Source: Rhodobacteraceae bacterium CCMM004 (GTDB lineage: Bacteria; Pseudomonadota; Alphaproteobacteria; Rhodobacterales; Rhodobacteraceae). Taken from it: DNA of 64,000 bases. Under the pieces are notes generated by a model. That model was not told where the DNA came from. It did no database searches and saw only the letters and a program-made list of their open reading frames with translations. The stretch is taken from positions 310,001-374,000 of the forward strand of contig RZWH01000001.1 in assembly GCA_004005435.1 (NCBI GenBank), in the 5' to 3' direction. A program made the position numbers and the translations under genes. Below, one piece after another: positions 27,129 to 36,386 of the stretch; within the stretch, counting starts at the first letter, position 1, and every line of letters begins with the position of its first letter.

Positions 27129-28460
27129 TCAGCCGGCGTCGATCCCCCGAACGGGGCGTTGCAGGAGCGGCATGAGATCGGCCATCTCTGGCCCCCGGGC
27201 GCGGCCCGTCACCGCCAGGCGCAGGGGCATGAAGAGCCCCCGCCCCTTGCGCCCCGTGGCCTCCTTCACCGCCGCCGTCCACGTGCCCCAGGTCTCGGGG
27301 CCGTAGGGGTGGGGCGGCAGGAGCGCCAGCGCCTCCGCCACGAAGGCGCGGTCCTCCTCGGGCACCTCCGATGCGCCGCCGTCGCGCATCAGCGCCCACC
27401 ACTCGGCGATCTCGGCCCGGGTGGCGACGTTGCCCCGCACCGCCGCCCAGAAGCCGGGGCGCAGGTCCTCGGGCACGCCTGCGGCGGCCAGATCGCCCGC
27501 CATTGCCTCCACCGGCATCTGCGCCAGGAGCCGCGCCGTCATCGGCCGCAGGTCGTCCACGTCGAACTTCGTCGGTGCCGAGCCGAAGCGCCCCGGCTCG
27601 AACCCCGCGATCAGGTCCTCGGGCGCCAGGCGCAGCTCCACCGGATCGGCCGAGCCCAGCCGTGCCATCAGGCTCAGAACAGCCATCGGCTCGATCCCCG
27701 CCGCGCGCATGTCGCGCAGCGCCAGGGTGCCCAGGCGCTTCGACAGCGCCTCGCCCTGGGGCCCGGTCAACAGCGAGTGGTGGGCGAACCGCGGGGCCGT
27801 GCCGCCCAGCGCCTCGACGATCTGTATCTGGGTGGCGGTGTTGGTGGTGTGGTCGAGCCCCCGCACCACGTCGGTGATCCCCATCTCGACGTCGTCGACC
27901 ACGCTGGCGAGGGTATAGAGCACCTGGCCGTCGCCGCGGATCAGCACCGGGTCGGACACGCTGGCCGCGTCGATGGACACGGCGCCGAGGATGCCGTCCT
28001 GCCATTCGATGCGCCGATGGTCGAGTTTGAACCGCCAGTGCCCGCCCCGTTCGGCGCGCAGGCGGTCGCGGTCGGCGTCGCTCAACTCCAGAGCGGCGCG
28101 GTCGTAGACGGGCGGGCGGCCCATGTTCAGCTGCTTCTTGCGCTTGAGGTCCAGCTCGGTGGGCGTCTCGAACGCCTCGTAGAGCCGCCCCTTGGCGCGC
28201 AGATCGTCGGCGGCGGCGGCATAGCGGTCGAGCCGGGCCGACTGCCGCTCCTCGCGGTCCCAAGTCAGGCCCAGCCATTCCAGGTCCTCGCGGATGCCGT
28301 CGACGTATTCGGGCTTGGACCGCTCGGGGTCGGTGTCGTCGAAGCGCAGGATGAACGTGCCCCCCGCCTTGCGCGCGATCAGCCAGTTGAAGAGCGCCGC
28401 GCGCAGGTTGCCGATATGCAGCCAGCCGGTGGGCGACGGGGCGAAGCGGGTGGTGGTCAT
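27129..28460 (-). CDS. gltX: Glutamyl-tRNA synthetase
   Basis: A 443-residue class I synthetase. HIGH-type motif HIGN at residues 15-18 in RFAPSPTGWLHIGNLRAAL and KMSKS-type motif ALSKRLG near residue 244. The GVVRG-type stretch TDVVRGLDHTTNTATQIQ is present. It charges tRNA-Glu (and in many alphaproteobacteria tRNA-Gln too). Alphaproteobacteria often have two copies; whether this is the only one cannot be seen. The start at 28460 was chosen because the HIGH motif then lies at the usual distance. Confidence 0.92.
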   Translation of the reverse strand: MTTTRFAPSPTGWLHIGNLRAALFNWLIARKAGGTFILRFDDTDPERSKPEYVDGIREDLEWLGLTWDREERQSARLDRYAAAADDLRAKGRLYEAFETPTELDLKRKKQLNMGRPPVYDRAALELSDADRDRLRAERGGHWRFKLDHRRIEWQDGILGAVSIDAASVSDPVLIRGDGQVLYTLASVVDDVEMGITDVVRGLDHTTNTATQIQIVEALGGTAPRFAHHSLLTGPQGEALSKRLGTLALRDMRAAGIEPMAVLSLMARLGSADPVELRLAPEDLIAGFEPGRFGSAPTKFDVDDLRPMTARLLAQMPVEAMAGDLAAAGVPEDLRPGFWAAVRGNVATRAEIAEWWALMRDGGASEVPEEDRAFVAEALALLPPHPYGPETWGTWTAAVKEATGRKGRGLFMPLRLAVTGRARGPEMADLMPLLQRPVRGIDAG

Positions 28461-28572
28461 GGGGCGCGTCTCCTTGGCCGCGCCGCTGTTCCACATGGGC
28501 GCGGCGTTGTCCAGGTGCGGGCCCTTGCCCTGGCCCGCAGGCTGGGCTCTATGCGAGGCGAAAGGACCGCCG

Positions 28573-28962
28573 ATGATCGCCCCCGACGCCCAGGAGATCG
28601 AAGAGATGGCCCGCGCCGCCATCGCCGCCCTGCCCGAGCCCTATCGGACCGAGGCGGCAAAGGTGGTGCTGCGGGTCGAGGAGTTTGCCACCGACGCGGT
28701 TCTGGACGACCTGGAGATGGAGGACGCCTTCGACCTAACGGGCCTCTACGACGGCATCCCGCTGACGCAGAAATCCGTGGCAGATCAACCGCTCGCGCCG
28801 GACACGATCTGGCTCTACCGCCGTCCGATCCTGGACGAGTGGGCGGCGCGCGGGGACGTGGCGCTGGGCGATCTGGTGGCCCATGTCTATGTCCACGAAC
28901 TGGCCCATCACTTCGGCTGGTCCGACGCCGACATCGCCACCATCGACAAGTGGTGGGAGTGA
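28573..28962 (+). CDS. Zincin-like metallopeptidase, DUF1025 type
   Basis: A 129-residue single-domain protein with HELAHHFGWSD near residue 112, the HExxHxxGxxD zinc motif of the type 1 zincin-like family. The N-terminal helix is acidic. It is divergent from gltX. The family is conserved in Rhodobacterales, but its substrate is unknown. The ATG at 28573 is preceded by GGACCGCC, a weak ribosome site. Confidence 0.85.
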   Translation: MIAPDAQEIEEMARAAIAALPEPYRTEAAKVVLRVEEFATDAVLDDLEMEDAFDLTGLYDGIPLTQKSVADQPLAPDTIWLYRRPILDEWAARGDVALGDLVAHVYVHELAHHFGWSDADIATIDKWWE

Positions 28963-29077
28963 GCGGCGGTCCGGCGCACGCCTTGCCCCGAGACCGGGCC
29001 CAGGCCCGGAGCGGTGCTGCGACACCCCTCTGACGACTGAGTGCCCCGCGAGGTCCACCCGCTCCGCCAACCCCCGA

Positions 29078-29201
29078 GGGCAGCGCCGTCCCGCCGGGGC
29101 GCGGTCGAGCGGAGTGGGACGGTCCCGCAAGCCCCGACGTCACAACGGCTGAACCGCCGTCGCCAGAAGCGCCGCCCCGGCGGGGCGGGACGGCGCTGCC
29201 C
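29078..29201. repeat. 124-bp inverted-repeat-bounded element, copy 1
   Basis: The element begins gggcagcgccgtcccgcc (29078-29095) and ends with its exact complement (29184-29201). Copy 2 lies 210 bp further on, with the same length and closely similar interior. Downstream similarity continues about 20 bp. It sits in the non-coding space after the zincin gene. It carries no transposase; it looks like a miniature palindromic-ended repeat. Confidence 0.75.
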
Positions 29202-29287
29202 GGCGGTGCCGCCGGGCGGGCCACGGGGGCTGGGCGGGGCGCAACTCGGCTGGGGGATATGAACCGACCCCGCCCTCTCAAAGCGGA

Positions 29288-29411
29288 GGGCAGCGCCGTC
29301 CCGCCGGGGCTCGGTCGGGCGGCGCGGGACGGCGACACAAGCCCCGACGCCGCGGCGGCCGAACCACCTTTGCCAGAAGCGCCGCCCCGGGGGGGCGGGA
29401 CGGCGCTGCCC
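29288..29411. repeat. 124-bp inverted-repeat-bounded element, copy 2
   Basis: Left arm 29288-29305 and right arm 29394-29411 repeat the same 18 bases as copy 1. Interior differences are mostly substitutions, and arms are identical. With copy 1 it fills the convergent space 28963-29528 between the zincin and the cupin genes, where no gene is seen. Confidence 0.75.
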
Positions 29412-29528
29412 GGCGGTGCCCGCCGGGCGGGGCGCGGGGCCCGCGTGGGGCAGACCCCAGCAGTCTTGAGCTTATGGGTTCGGGGGGAAGCGGGGCGCGA
29501 ACCGCGCCCGCTCCCCGGCCAGGGAACG

Positions 29529-30197
29529 CTACCCGGGCGGGGCAGCGGCGTGGGCCAGGTGGCCGGTCTTCATCCAGACGTCGGCGCCCTCGGGGCCGGC
29601 GGCGGCGGCGAGGGGGCGGCCCTCGGGCAGGCGCATCCAGCCCTGCACCCCCAGCGTCTCGCCGCCTTCGGTCAGCGCTCCCGCGAGAACGAGCAGCTCC
29701 GTCCCCCCGGCCCCCGACGAGGTCAGCGCCGCACCGGGCGCCAGCCGGTGGAACGTCACCTCCTCCCGCGGATCGCGGTGCAGCAGCGCGCACGCCACGC
29801 CGTCGAGCGGGCGGCCCAGCGCCCCGGCCATGTCCATGCGAACATGGGTGCGGTCGTCGGGATGGAACTGCCACAGCTTGACCAGGATCGTGCAGCCGGG
29901 CGCCGACCCCGGCGTATGCGACGAGGTCGGCGGGTTCCGCACATAGGTCCCGGCCGGGTAGTCGCCGTGCTCGTCCTGGAACACGCCCTCCAGCACCACG
30001 AACTCCTCACCGCCGCCATGGACATGGGCGGAAAACGCGCGCGCCGGCGCGTAGCGGACGACCGAGGTCGCGCGGGCGACCTCGCCGCCGATGCGATCGA
30101 GCATCCGCCGGTCGACCCCGGGCATCGGCGAGGGCGTCCACGGCACCGCGTCGGCATGGACGACGACCCGGCGGGAGAAATCGGCATGGATCTGCAT
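29529..30197 (-). CDS. ChrR-like cupin protein
   Basis: A 222-residue bicupin. The first cupin motif reads [17 protein letters not shown]; a second, weaker cupin half follows ([18 protein letters not shown]). It is like the C-terminal cupin of the anti-sigma factor ChrR, but the N-terminal zinc-binding anti-sigma domain is missing, and no ECF sigma gene is nearby. It is therefore more likely a metal-dependent small-molecule enzyme or sensor than an anti-sigma factor. Divergent from the PfkB gene. Confidence 0.82.
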   Translation of the reverse strand: MQIHADFSRRVVVHADAVPWTPSPMPGVDRRMLDRIGGEVARATSVVRYAPARAFSAHVHGGGEEFVVLEGVFQDEHGDYPAGTYVRNPPTSSHTPGSAPGCTILVKLWQFHPDDRTHVRMDMAGALGRPLDGVACALLHRDPREEVTFHRLAPGAALTSSGAGGTELLVLAGALTEGGETLGVQGWMRLPEGRPLAAAAGPEGADVWMKTGHLAHAAAPPG

Positions 30198-30307
30198 GGC
30201 GGCCCTCGGCAGTGTGCGGCGCGCAAGACGTAGGTGGCCGCACCATCGGTGTCAAAGCGCCGCCGCCGCGTCAGTCGCCGCTTGACGCCCCCGGCCAACC
30301 CGCCTTT

Positions 30308-30319
30308 GTTTGCGCAAAC
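30308..30319. promoter_or_regulatory. Candidate operator palindrome before the PfkB gene
   Basis: gtttgcgcaaac is a perfect 12-bp palindrome 20-31 bases before the pfkB-type start. A TTGACG at 30282-30287 lies upstream. Position and symmetry suggest a repressor site; the regulator is unknown. Confidence 0.35.
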
Positions 30320-30339
30320 CTCCAGTCCCGGACCCCTCC

Positions 30340-31290
30340 ATGCGCGCCCATATCCTGACCATCACGCTGAACCCCACCGTCGACTTCGCCTCGACCACCG
30401 AGAAGTTCATTCCCGGAGACAAGCTGCGCTGCACCGAGCCGCATATCGACCCCGGCGGCGGCGGCATCAACGTGGCCCGCGCGATCCGCCTCCTGGGCGG
30501 ACAGGCCGTGGCCCTGGTCGCCATCGGCGGGTCGACCGGCGCGCAGCTCTTGCAGATGCTGAGCCTCGAAGGCGTCGCCACCGTCGCCTTCCAAGGCCCT
30601 GGCGAGACGCGGCAGTCGATTTCGGTGATCGAAACGGCCAGCGGCCAGCAGCTCCGGTTTGTCATGCCCGGGCCCTCGTGGCGCGAGGAGGATGTCGCGC
30701 GCGCGCTCGCCTCGGTCGACCAGGCCACCGGGGACGGCACGCTGGTGGTCCTGTCCGGCAGCCAGCCGCCCGGCGTGGCCAAGGATTTTCCCTCGATCCT
30801 GGCCCAGCACGTGGTGAGCCGGCAGGCGCGGCTGATCGTCGACACGTCGGGACCGGCGCTGCACCACCTGATCGACGACCCCCATGGGTCGGTCGAGGTG
30901 CTGCGCATGGACGCGGTCGAGGGAGAGGAACTGGCCCGCGCGGCCCATCCGCGGGTCGAGGACACCGCCGCCTTTGCCGAGGGGCTGGTGGCCAAGGGGG
31001 TCGCGCGCAACGTCATCGTCGCCAGGGGGGCGGACGGATCGGTCCTGTCGAACGCCGAGGGCTCGTGGCACTCGGTCGGAGCGCCGGTGTCGGTCCTCAG
31101 CAAGGTCGGCGCGGGCGACAGCTTCGTCGGCGCGCTGACCCTGGCGCTGGCCGAGGACCGCAGCTATCCCGAGGCGCTGCGCTTCGGGGTCGCGGCGGCG
31201 TCGAACGCTGTGATGACCGAGGCCACCCGCTTGTGCGACCGCAAGACCACCGACCGGCTGTTGCGCGACTGCACGTTGCGGAAACTGTGA
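30340..31290 (+). CDS. PfkB-family sugar kinase, 6-phosphofructokinase 2/1-phosphofructokinase type
   Basis: A 316-residue ribokinase-fold kinase. The N-terminal TITLNPTVDFAST is typical of 6-phosphofructokinase II/LacC/FruK; the substrate loop GGGGINVARAIRLLGG is near residue 38; the catalytic motif KVGAGDSFVGAL is near residue 252. It phosphorylates fructose-6-phosphate, tagatose-6-phosphate or a related hexose phosphate. A TTG start 30 bases upstream is possible, but the ATG matches family N-termini. Lone gene, followed 104 bases later by a histidine kinase gene. Confidence 0.9.
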   Translation: MRAHILTITLNPTVDFASTTEKFIPGDKLRCTEPHIDPGGGGINVARAIRLLGGQAVALVAIGGSTGAQLLQMLSLEGVATVAFQGPGETRQSISVIETASGQQLRFVMPGPSWREEDVARALASVDQATGDGTLVVLSGSQPPGVAKDFPSILAQHVVSRQARLIVDTSGPALHHLIDDPHGSVEVLRMDAVEGEELARAAHPRVEDTAAFAEGLVAKGVARNVIVARGADGSVLSNAEGSWHSVGAPVSVLSKVGAGDSFVGALTLALAEDRSYPEALRFGVAAASNAVMTEATRLCDRKTTDRLLRDCTLRKL

Positions 31291-31394
31291 GCCGCCACGC
31301 CAAAGGTCCGAGCCGGTAGAGGAAATCGTCGGGCAGTAAGACATTGTCAATCAATCTCCCCCACCCTCGCTCTGCGGACGAGAGGGAGTTTGCG

Positions 31395-32531
31395 ATGATG
31401 TTGGACCTGGCGGCTCCGGTCGAGTTCGACAGGCTGAGCCGGGCGATGGACCAGATTCCGCTGCCTGTCTTCGTGGTCCGCCGGATCGGACCCTCGCGCT
31501 ACGCCCTCGCGCGGCTCAACCGATGCTATGAAACCACCGTCGGGCTGCGCAATGCCGCGGTTGCGAACCGACCGATGGACACGATCCTGCCGGCGCGGAT
31601 GGCGGCGACGCTGGCGGCCAACTACGATACCTGCCTGGCGCGGCAGGCGCCGTTTTCCTATGAGGAGATGCTGCGGATCGGCGGACGCGAGGCGTGGTGG
31701 CGCACCACGCTGACCCCCCTGCCCACGCCCGAGGATGGCGCCGCCCACGTCCTGGGCGTGGCCAGCGACATCACCGCGGACAAGGCGCAGCAGCTCAGCG
31801 ACACCGCCGAGATCGCCAGGATGAAGGGGCTGTTCGACGACATCCGCGCCTTTGCCGGACTGACCGCGCACGACATGCGCGGCCCGCTGGGCAACCTCGT
31901 GGGGCTGATCGACCTGATCCTCGACGACTTCACCGACCACGGCAATGGCAAGAGGCGGCTGATCGAGAAATGCGCCGAGGTCGCCGAGACCGGGCTTGAG
32001 GCCATCGACCGCGTGATGGCCCGCGTCACCGCGCTGAACCGCGTGGGTGTCGTGCGCAGCGTCATCGACCTGGGCCACATGTGCCGCGATCTGGCGACGC
32101 TGGCCGATCCGGCCGGACGGCTGGAGATCGCGATGCCGGAGGCGCGGGTCGAGAGCGACCACGCCATTGTCCAAACCGCGCTGCGCAACCTCATGGACAA
32201 CGCCAGCCGGTTCTGCCGCACCCGCATCGCGGTGGAGGTGGCGCAGGCCGACACGCCGGATCGCATCGCCCTGACGGTGTCGGACGACGGGCCCGGCTTT
32301 GCGTCGGGGGACGACATCGCGATGCTGACCGCGCCGCGGTTGGAGGATGCGGCGGGGCGCGGGTTCGGCCTCCAGACCGTGGCGGCGCTGCTCACCGCGC
32401 GCGACGGCACCATCGAAGTCGCGCCGGAGGGCCGCCTCGGCGGCGCCACGGTCACCATCACCCTGCCCGGCCGGATCCTGGCCCCCACCCCCGACGGCGC
32501 CGAACCGCGCCCGCAGCTCGTAGCCCGATAG
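31395..32531 (+). CDS. PAS-domain sensor histidine kinase
   Basis: A 378-residue soluble histidine kinase. A PAS-like region (IPLPVFVVRRIGPSRYALAR to VLGVASDITADK) is followed by an H-box LTAHDMRGPLGNL near residue 160. N-box ALRNLMDNA, G1 SDDGPGF and G2 GRGFGLQTVA complete the ATPase. No membrane segment is visible, so it senses a cytoplasmic signal. No response regulator is adjacent; its partner is elsewhere. ATG at 31395 has GAGGGAG upstream; a TTG 51 bases earlier is a less likely start. Confidence 0.88.
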   Translation: MMLDLAAPVEFDRLSRAMDQIPLPVFVVRRIGPSRYALARLNRCYETTVGLRNAAVANRPMDTILPARMAATLAANYDTCLARQAPFSYEEMLRIGGREAWWRTTLTPLPTPEDGAAHVLGVASDITADKAQQLSDTAEIARMKGLFDDIRAFAGLTAHDMRGPLGNLVGLIDLILDDFTDHGNGKRRLIEKCAEVAETGLEAIDRVMARVTALNRVGVVRSVIDLGHMCRDLATLADPAGRLEIAMPEARVESDHAIVQTALRNLMDNASRFCRTRIAVEVAQADTPDRIALTVSDDGPGFASGDDIAMLTAPRLEDAAGRGFGLQTVAALLTARDGTIEVAPEGRLGGATVTITLPGRILAPTPDGAEPRPQLVAR

Positions 32532-32991
32532 CCCCGGCCGCGGCGGCGGTCAGCGACACGGGCCGGTCCGGCGCCACGCATCGCCGGGCGGGATCGTCCG
32601 ACCCACGCGGCCTGCTAGGCCCGGGTCCGCCACGTGCGGCGATGCGGAGCAGCAGCGGCCCGAAGGGTTCGATCGCACCGCGCCGCGGATGAGACGCGGA
32701 GACCGGGGCCCGGCCGGGTCCACACAGAGCGCGGACCCCGTCGCGCGACATCCGGCCCGGATGCCGGGGCGGTCGGCCTCTCGCGGTCTCGGCCACGGGT
32801 CCGGGCGTGCCCGACCCCTCTCTCCTCCCCGGACCAAGCGGCGGCGCCGCGGTCGTCGCTCGGGCGCGCGTCGGGTCTGTCTCCGGGGGCGGGCGGCGGT
32901 GGATCGTCGGGAAACTCGCAGGCGGCAAGGTCTGCGGTGTCCGCCCATGCCCTCCACCGAAGCGCGTTGGACGGGCGGCCGAGGCGCCCCG
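32532..32991. other. Non-coding convergent space
   Basis: A 460-bp GC-rich stretch between the converging histidine kinase and nadE genes. Short open frames in it have no ribosome site or family features, and I see no conserved element. Confidence 0.4.
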
Positions 32992-34653
32992 TCAGGTCGG
33001 GTCGCGCCAGCGGTTGACGATGGGATAGCGGCGGTCGAGCCAGAACGCCCGCGGCGTCAGACGGGTGCCCGGAGCAGACTGGAAGCGCTTGTATTCGCTG
33101 AGATAGATCAGCCATTCCACGTGTTTCACCGTCTCGCGGTCGTGGCCCATGGCGACCACCTCGGCGACGCTGGCCTCGCGGTCGATGAGCTGCTCCAGGA
33201 TGACGTCCAGCACTTCGTAGGGCGGCAGGCTGTCGTCGTCGCGCTGGTCTTCGCGCAGTTCGGCCGAGGGCGGCTTGTCGATCACCTGGGGCGGGATCAC
33301 CTCGCCCGCGGGCCCCATCATCCAGTTGCGGTGCTGGGCGTTGCGCCAGCGGCAGGTCTGGAACACCCGCGTCTTGTAGAGGTCCTTGAGCGGGTTATAG
33401 CCGCCCGCCATGTCGCCGTAGATCGTGGCATAGCCCACCGCGACCTCGGACTTGTTGCCGGTGGTCAGCAGCATCTCGCCGAACTTGTTGGAGATCGCCA
33501 TCAGCGCGACGCCGCGCAGGCGGGACTGGATGTTTTCTTCGGTCAGGCCCGGGTCGGTGCCCTCGAACAGATGCGCCAGCGAGCCCTCGACCGCGTCCAC
33601 CGGGGCGGCGATCGACACGGTGTCCAGACGGCAGCCCAGCCGCCGTGCCACCTCGGCCGCATCGTCCAGCGACGCCTGGCCGGTGTATTTCGACGGCAGC
33701 ATCACGCAGCGCACGTTGTCCGGCCCCAAGGCGTCGGCGGCGATGGTGGCGACCAGCGCGCTGTCCACCCCGCCCGACAGGCCCAACAGCACCTGGCCGA
33801 ACCCGGTCTTGCCGCAGTAGTCGCGCAGGGACTGGACCATGGCGCGATAGTCCTGCTCCCACGGGTCGGGGTGGACGGCCAGTGGCCCGGTCTCGGCCCG
33901 CCATCCGCCCGCACCGTCACGGACGAAGTCCACATGCGCGGTGCAGTCGTCGAACACCGGCAGGAGCGCGGCCAGTTCGCCATGGGGGTTCAGCACGAAC
34001 GATCCGCCGTCGAACACCTGGTCGTCCTGCGCGCCCACCATGTTGAGGTAGACGAGCGGCAGCCCGGTCTCGACCGTGCGGGCCACCATGTGCCCCATGC
34101 GCCGGTCGAACTTGCCGCGGTAGTAGGGCGAGCCGTTGGGGACCAGCAGGAACTCGGCCCCGGTCTCGGCCAGGGTCTCGGCCACGTCCTCGTGCCAGGC
34201 GTCTTCGCAAATCGGCGTGCCGATGCGGGTGTTGCCGACGCTGTAGGGGCCGCCCAAGGGGCCGCTGTCGTAGAGGCGCACCTCGTCGAACACGGTCTCG
34301 TTGGGCAGGTGATGCTTGAGAACCCGGCTGACGACGCGGCCGCGAGTCATGATCCAATAGGCGTTGTAGAGCTTGCCGTCCTCGGCCCACGGCCCGCCGA
34401 TGCCCATCGTGGGCCCGTCGGCACAGGCCTCGGCCAGGGCGGTCAGGTGGCGCACCGCGTCCTGTTCGAAGGCGGGCTTCATGATCAGGTCCTGGCACTG
34501 GTAGCCGGTGACGAACATCTCCGGCAGCGCCACCATGTCGGCGCCGGCCTCCCGCGCCGCCGCCCACGCCGCGCGCGCCAGCGCCGCGTTGCCCTCCAGA
34601 TCGCCCACCGTCGGGTTCAACTGCGCCAGCGTCAGGCGGAAACGGTCGGACAT
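32992..34653 (-). CDS. nadE: Glutamine-dependent NAD+ synthetase
   Basis: A 553-residue two-domain enzyme that makes NAD+ from nicotinic acid adenine dinucleotide. The N-terminal nitrilase-type glutaminase has Glu45 (VALPEMF), Lys113 (VLKHHLPN) and Cys149 (PICEDAW). The C-terminal synthetase has the PP-loop LGLSGGVDSAL near residue 290. Length and domain order fit the standard glutamine-dependent type. The start at 34653 places FRLTLAQLNPTVGD at the N-terminus as in homologues; the longer upstream opening is not needed. Confidence 0.94.
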   Translation of the reverse strand: MSDRFRLTLAQLNPTVGDLEGNAALARAAWAAAREAGADMVALPEMFVTGYQCQDLIMKPAFEQDAVRHLTALAEACADGPTMGIGGPWAEDGKLYNAYWIMTRGRVVSRVLKHHLPNETVFDEVRLYDSGPLGGPYSVGNTRIGTPICEDAWHEDVAETLAETGAEFLLVPNGSPYYRGKFDRRMGHMVARTVETGLPLVYLNMVGAQDDQVFDGGSFVLNPHGELAALLPVFDDCTAHVDFVRDGAGGWRAETGPLAVHPDPWEQDYRAMVQSLRDYCGKTGFGQVLLGLSGGVDSALVATIAADALGPDNVRCVMLPSKYTGQASLDDAAEVARRLGCRLDTVSIAAPVDAVEGSLAHLFEGTDPGLTEENIQSRLRGVALMAISNKFGEMLLTTGNKSEVAVGYATIYGDMAGGYNPLKDLYKTRVFQTCRWRNAQHRNWMMGPAGEVIPPQVIDKPPSAELREDQRDDDSLPPYEVLDVILEQLIDREASVAEVVAMGHDRETVKHVEWLIYLSEYKRFQSAPGTRLTPRAFWLDRRYPIVNRWRDPT

Positions 34654-34716
34654 GGGCACTCCCCTCGGCTTCGGCCCGGACTTAGCAGAACTCCGCCCGA
34701 TGGGAAGCGGCGCCGG

Positions 34717-34783
34717 GGCAAAAACCGTTGCGGGCCTCGGGGGCGCCCGGTAGGTTTGGCCCAAATTCGAAGGCAAAAACCGT
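34717..34783. promoter_or_regulatory. Direct repeat ggcaaaaaccgt upstream of the MORN gene
   Basis: The 12-mer ggcaaaaaccgt occurs at 34717-34728 and 34772-34783, 55 bp apart, close to five helical turns, in the space between divergent nadE and the MORN-repeat gene. It may be a pair of protein sites controlling one or both genes. Confidence 0.4.
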
Positions 34784-34810
34784 CCTGCATGGGCGGATTG
34801 GGGGCACATC

Positions 34811-36241
34811 GTGCAACACAAGCGGGCCAATCGCCTGACGATCCTGGTGGCGGCCGGTCTGGGCGCCGCGGCGATGGGCGGCCCCGCGGCCGCCCAGGAC
34901 GAGGGCGAGATCGTCACCAAGCAATACGAGGACGGCGGCGTCTACGAGGGCACCTTCAAGGACGGCAAGCAGCACGGGACCGGCACCTACCGCCTACCCA
35001 ACGGCTATGAATACACGGGCGAATGGGTCGACGGAGAGATCCGCGGCCAGGGCACCGCGCGGTTCCCCAACGGCTCGGTCTACGTGGGCCAGTTCGCGGC
35101 CGGCAAGCCCGAGGGCCAGGGCAAGATCACCTTCGCCGACGGCGGCACGTATGAGGGCGACTGGGTCGACGGCCGGATCGAGGGCCAGGGCGTGGCCGTC
35201 TACGCCAACGGCACCCGCTACGAGGGCAGCTTTCGCAACGCCCAGCACCACGGGCTGGGCCGGATGGAGAGCCCCAACGGTTATGTCTACGACGGCCAGT
35301 GGGTCGACGGCGTCAAGGAGGGACAGGGGACCATCACCTATCCCGACGGCGCGATCTACGAGGGCACCATGGTGGCCGGCGCGCGCGAGGGGACCGGGCG
35401 GTTGGAGATGCCCGACGGGCTGGTCTACGAGGGCGATTGGGCGAACGGGCAGATCACCGGCACCGGCGTCCTGACCCAGCCCAACGGCGACGTCTACGAG
35501 GGCGCGCTGGTCAACGGCGAGCGGCAGGGGACGGGCAAGGTCACCTACGCCAACGGCGACGTCTACGAGGGGGCGTTCCGCGCCGACAAGCGCGAGGGGC
35601 AAGGCACCTTCACCGGCGCCGACGGCTACGCCTATGTGGGCGAGTGGGTCGCGGGCCGGATCGAGGGCCAGGGCCGCGTCACCTATCCCGACGGCGCCGT
35701 CTACGAGGGCACCTTCCGCGACGACCTGGCGGACGGGACGGGCAAGATCGTCTATCCCGACGGCAACACCTACGAGGGCGACTGGGCCGCCGGGGTGATC
35801 GAGGGCCAGGGCGTGGCGACCTATGCCAACGGCATGGTCTACGAGGGCGGGTTCCGCAACGCAAAGAACCACGGCCAGGGGACCATGACCCACCCCGACG
35901 GCTATACCTACGAAGGCGCCTGGCAGGACGGCAAGCGCCATGGCGAGGGCAAGGCGACCTATCCCGACGGCTCGGTCTACGAGGGCGGCTTCGTCGAGGG
36001 CCTGCGCGAGGGCACGGGGACGATCGTGATGGCCGACGGCTTCCGCTACGAAGGCGAGTGGAAGGGTGGCGAGATCGAGGGCCAGGGCGTGGCGACCTAT
36101 GCCAACGGCGACGTGTACGAGGGGTCCTTCGTCGCGGGCAAGCGCGAGGGCCAGGGCACCATCCGCTATGCCTCGGGCGAGGTGGAATCGGGCACCTGGG
36201 AGGGCGGTGCGCTCACCGACCCCGCGCCCGTCTCGGAATAA
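34811..36241 (+). CDS. Exported MORN-repeat protein with 18 repeats
   Basis: A 476-residue protein: Sec-type signal peptide to about residue 29 (GGPAAAQ), then 18 near-perfect 23-residue MORN units of form YEGxWxxGxxEGxGxxxYxNG from about residue 38 to 455, and a partial unit at the C-terminus (ESGTWEGG). Nothing else is present; there is no enzyme domain. MORN arrays form extended beta-hairpin rods that bind lipid or mediate protein contacts. In the periplasm it could contact membrane or wall. The DNA repeats are diverged at the third base, so recombination has not kept them identical. Confidence 0.9.
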   Translation: MQHKRANRLTILVAAGLGAAAMGGPAAAQDEGEIVTKQYEDGGVYEGTFKDGKQHGTGTYRLPNGYEYTGEWVDGEIRGQGTARFPNGSVYVGQFAAGKPEGQGKITFADGGTYEGDWVDGRIEGQGVAVYANGTRYEGSFRNAQHHGLGRMESPNGYVYDGQWVDGVKEGQGTITYPDGAIYEGTMVAGAREGTGRLEMPDGLVYEGDWANGQITGTGVLTQPNGDVYEGALVNGERQGTGKVTYANGDVYEGAFRADKREGQGTFTGADGYAYVGEWVAGRIEGQGRVTYPDGAVYEGTFRDDLADGTGKIVYPDGNTYEGDWAAGVIEGQGVATYANGMVYEGGFRNAKNHGQGTMTHPDGYTYEGAWQDGKRHGEGKATYPDGSVYEGGFVEGLREGTGTIVMADGFRYEGEWKGGEIEGQGVATYANGDVYEGSFVAGKREGQGTIRYASGEVESGTWEGGALTDPAPVSE

Positions 36242-36247
36242 AGCGGC

Positions 36248-36295
36248 GGCAAGGATTTTGCAAAATCCTTGCCCAAGCGCCTTGCAAGGCGCTTG
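36248..36295. terminator. Twin-palindrome element C
   Basis: A perfect 26-bp palindrome (36248-36273, centre ttgcaa) abuts a perfect 22-bp palindrome (36274-36295, same centre). It follows the MORN stop by six bases, between converging genes, and matches elements B, D and E in design. Confidence 0.75.
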
Positions 36296-36386
36296 CCCGC
36301 CAGTGTCCTGGCGGGATCGCGGGACGGCGGCGTGCGCCTTCGGCGAGGATATTTCGAAAGGAAAGTCGGGGCCGTGTCGCGCGTCG

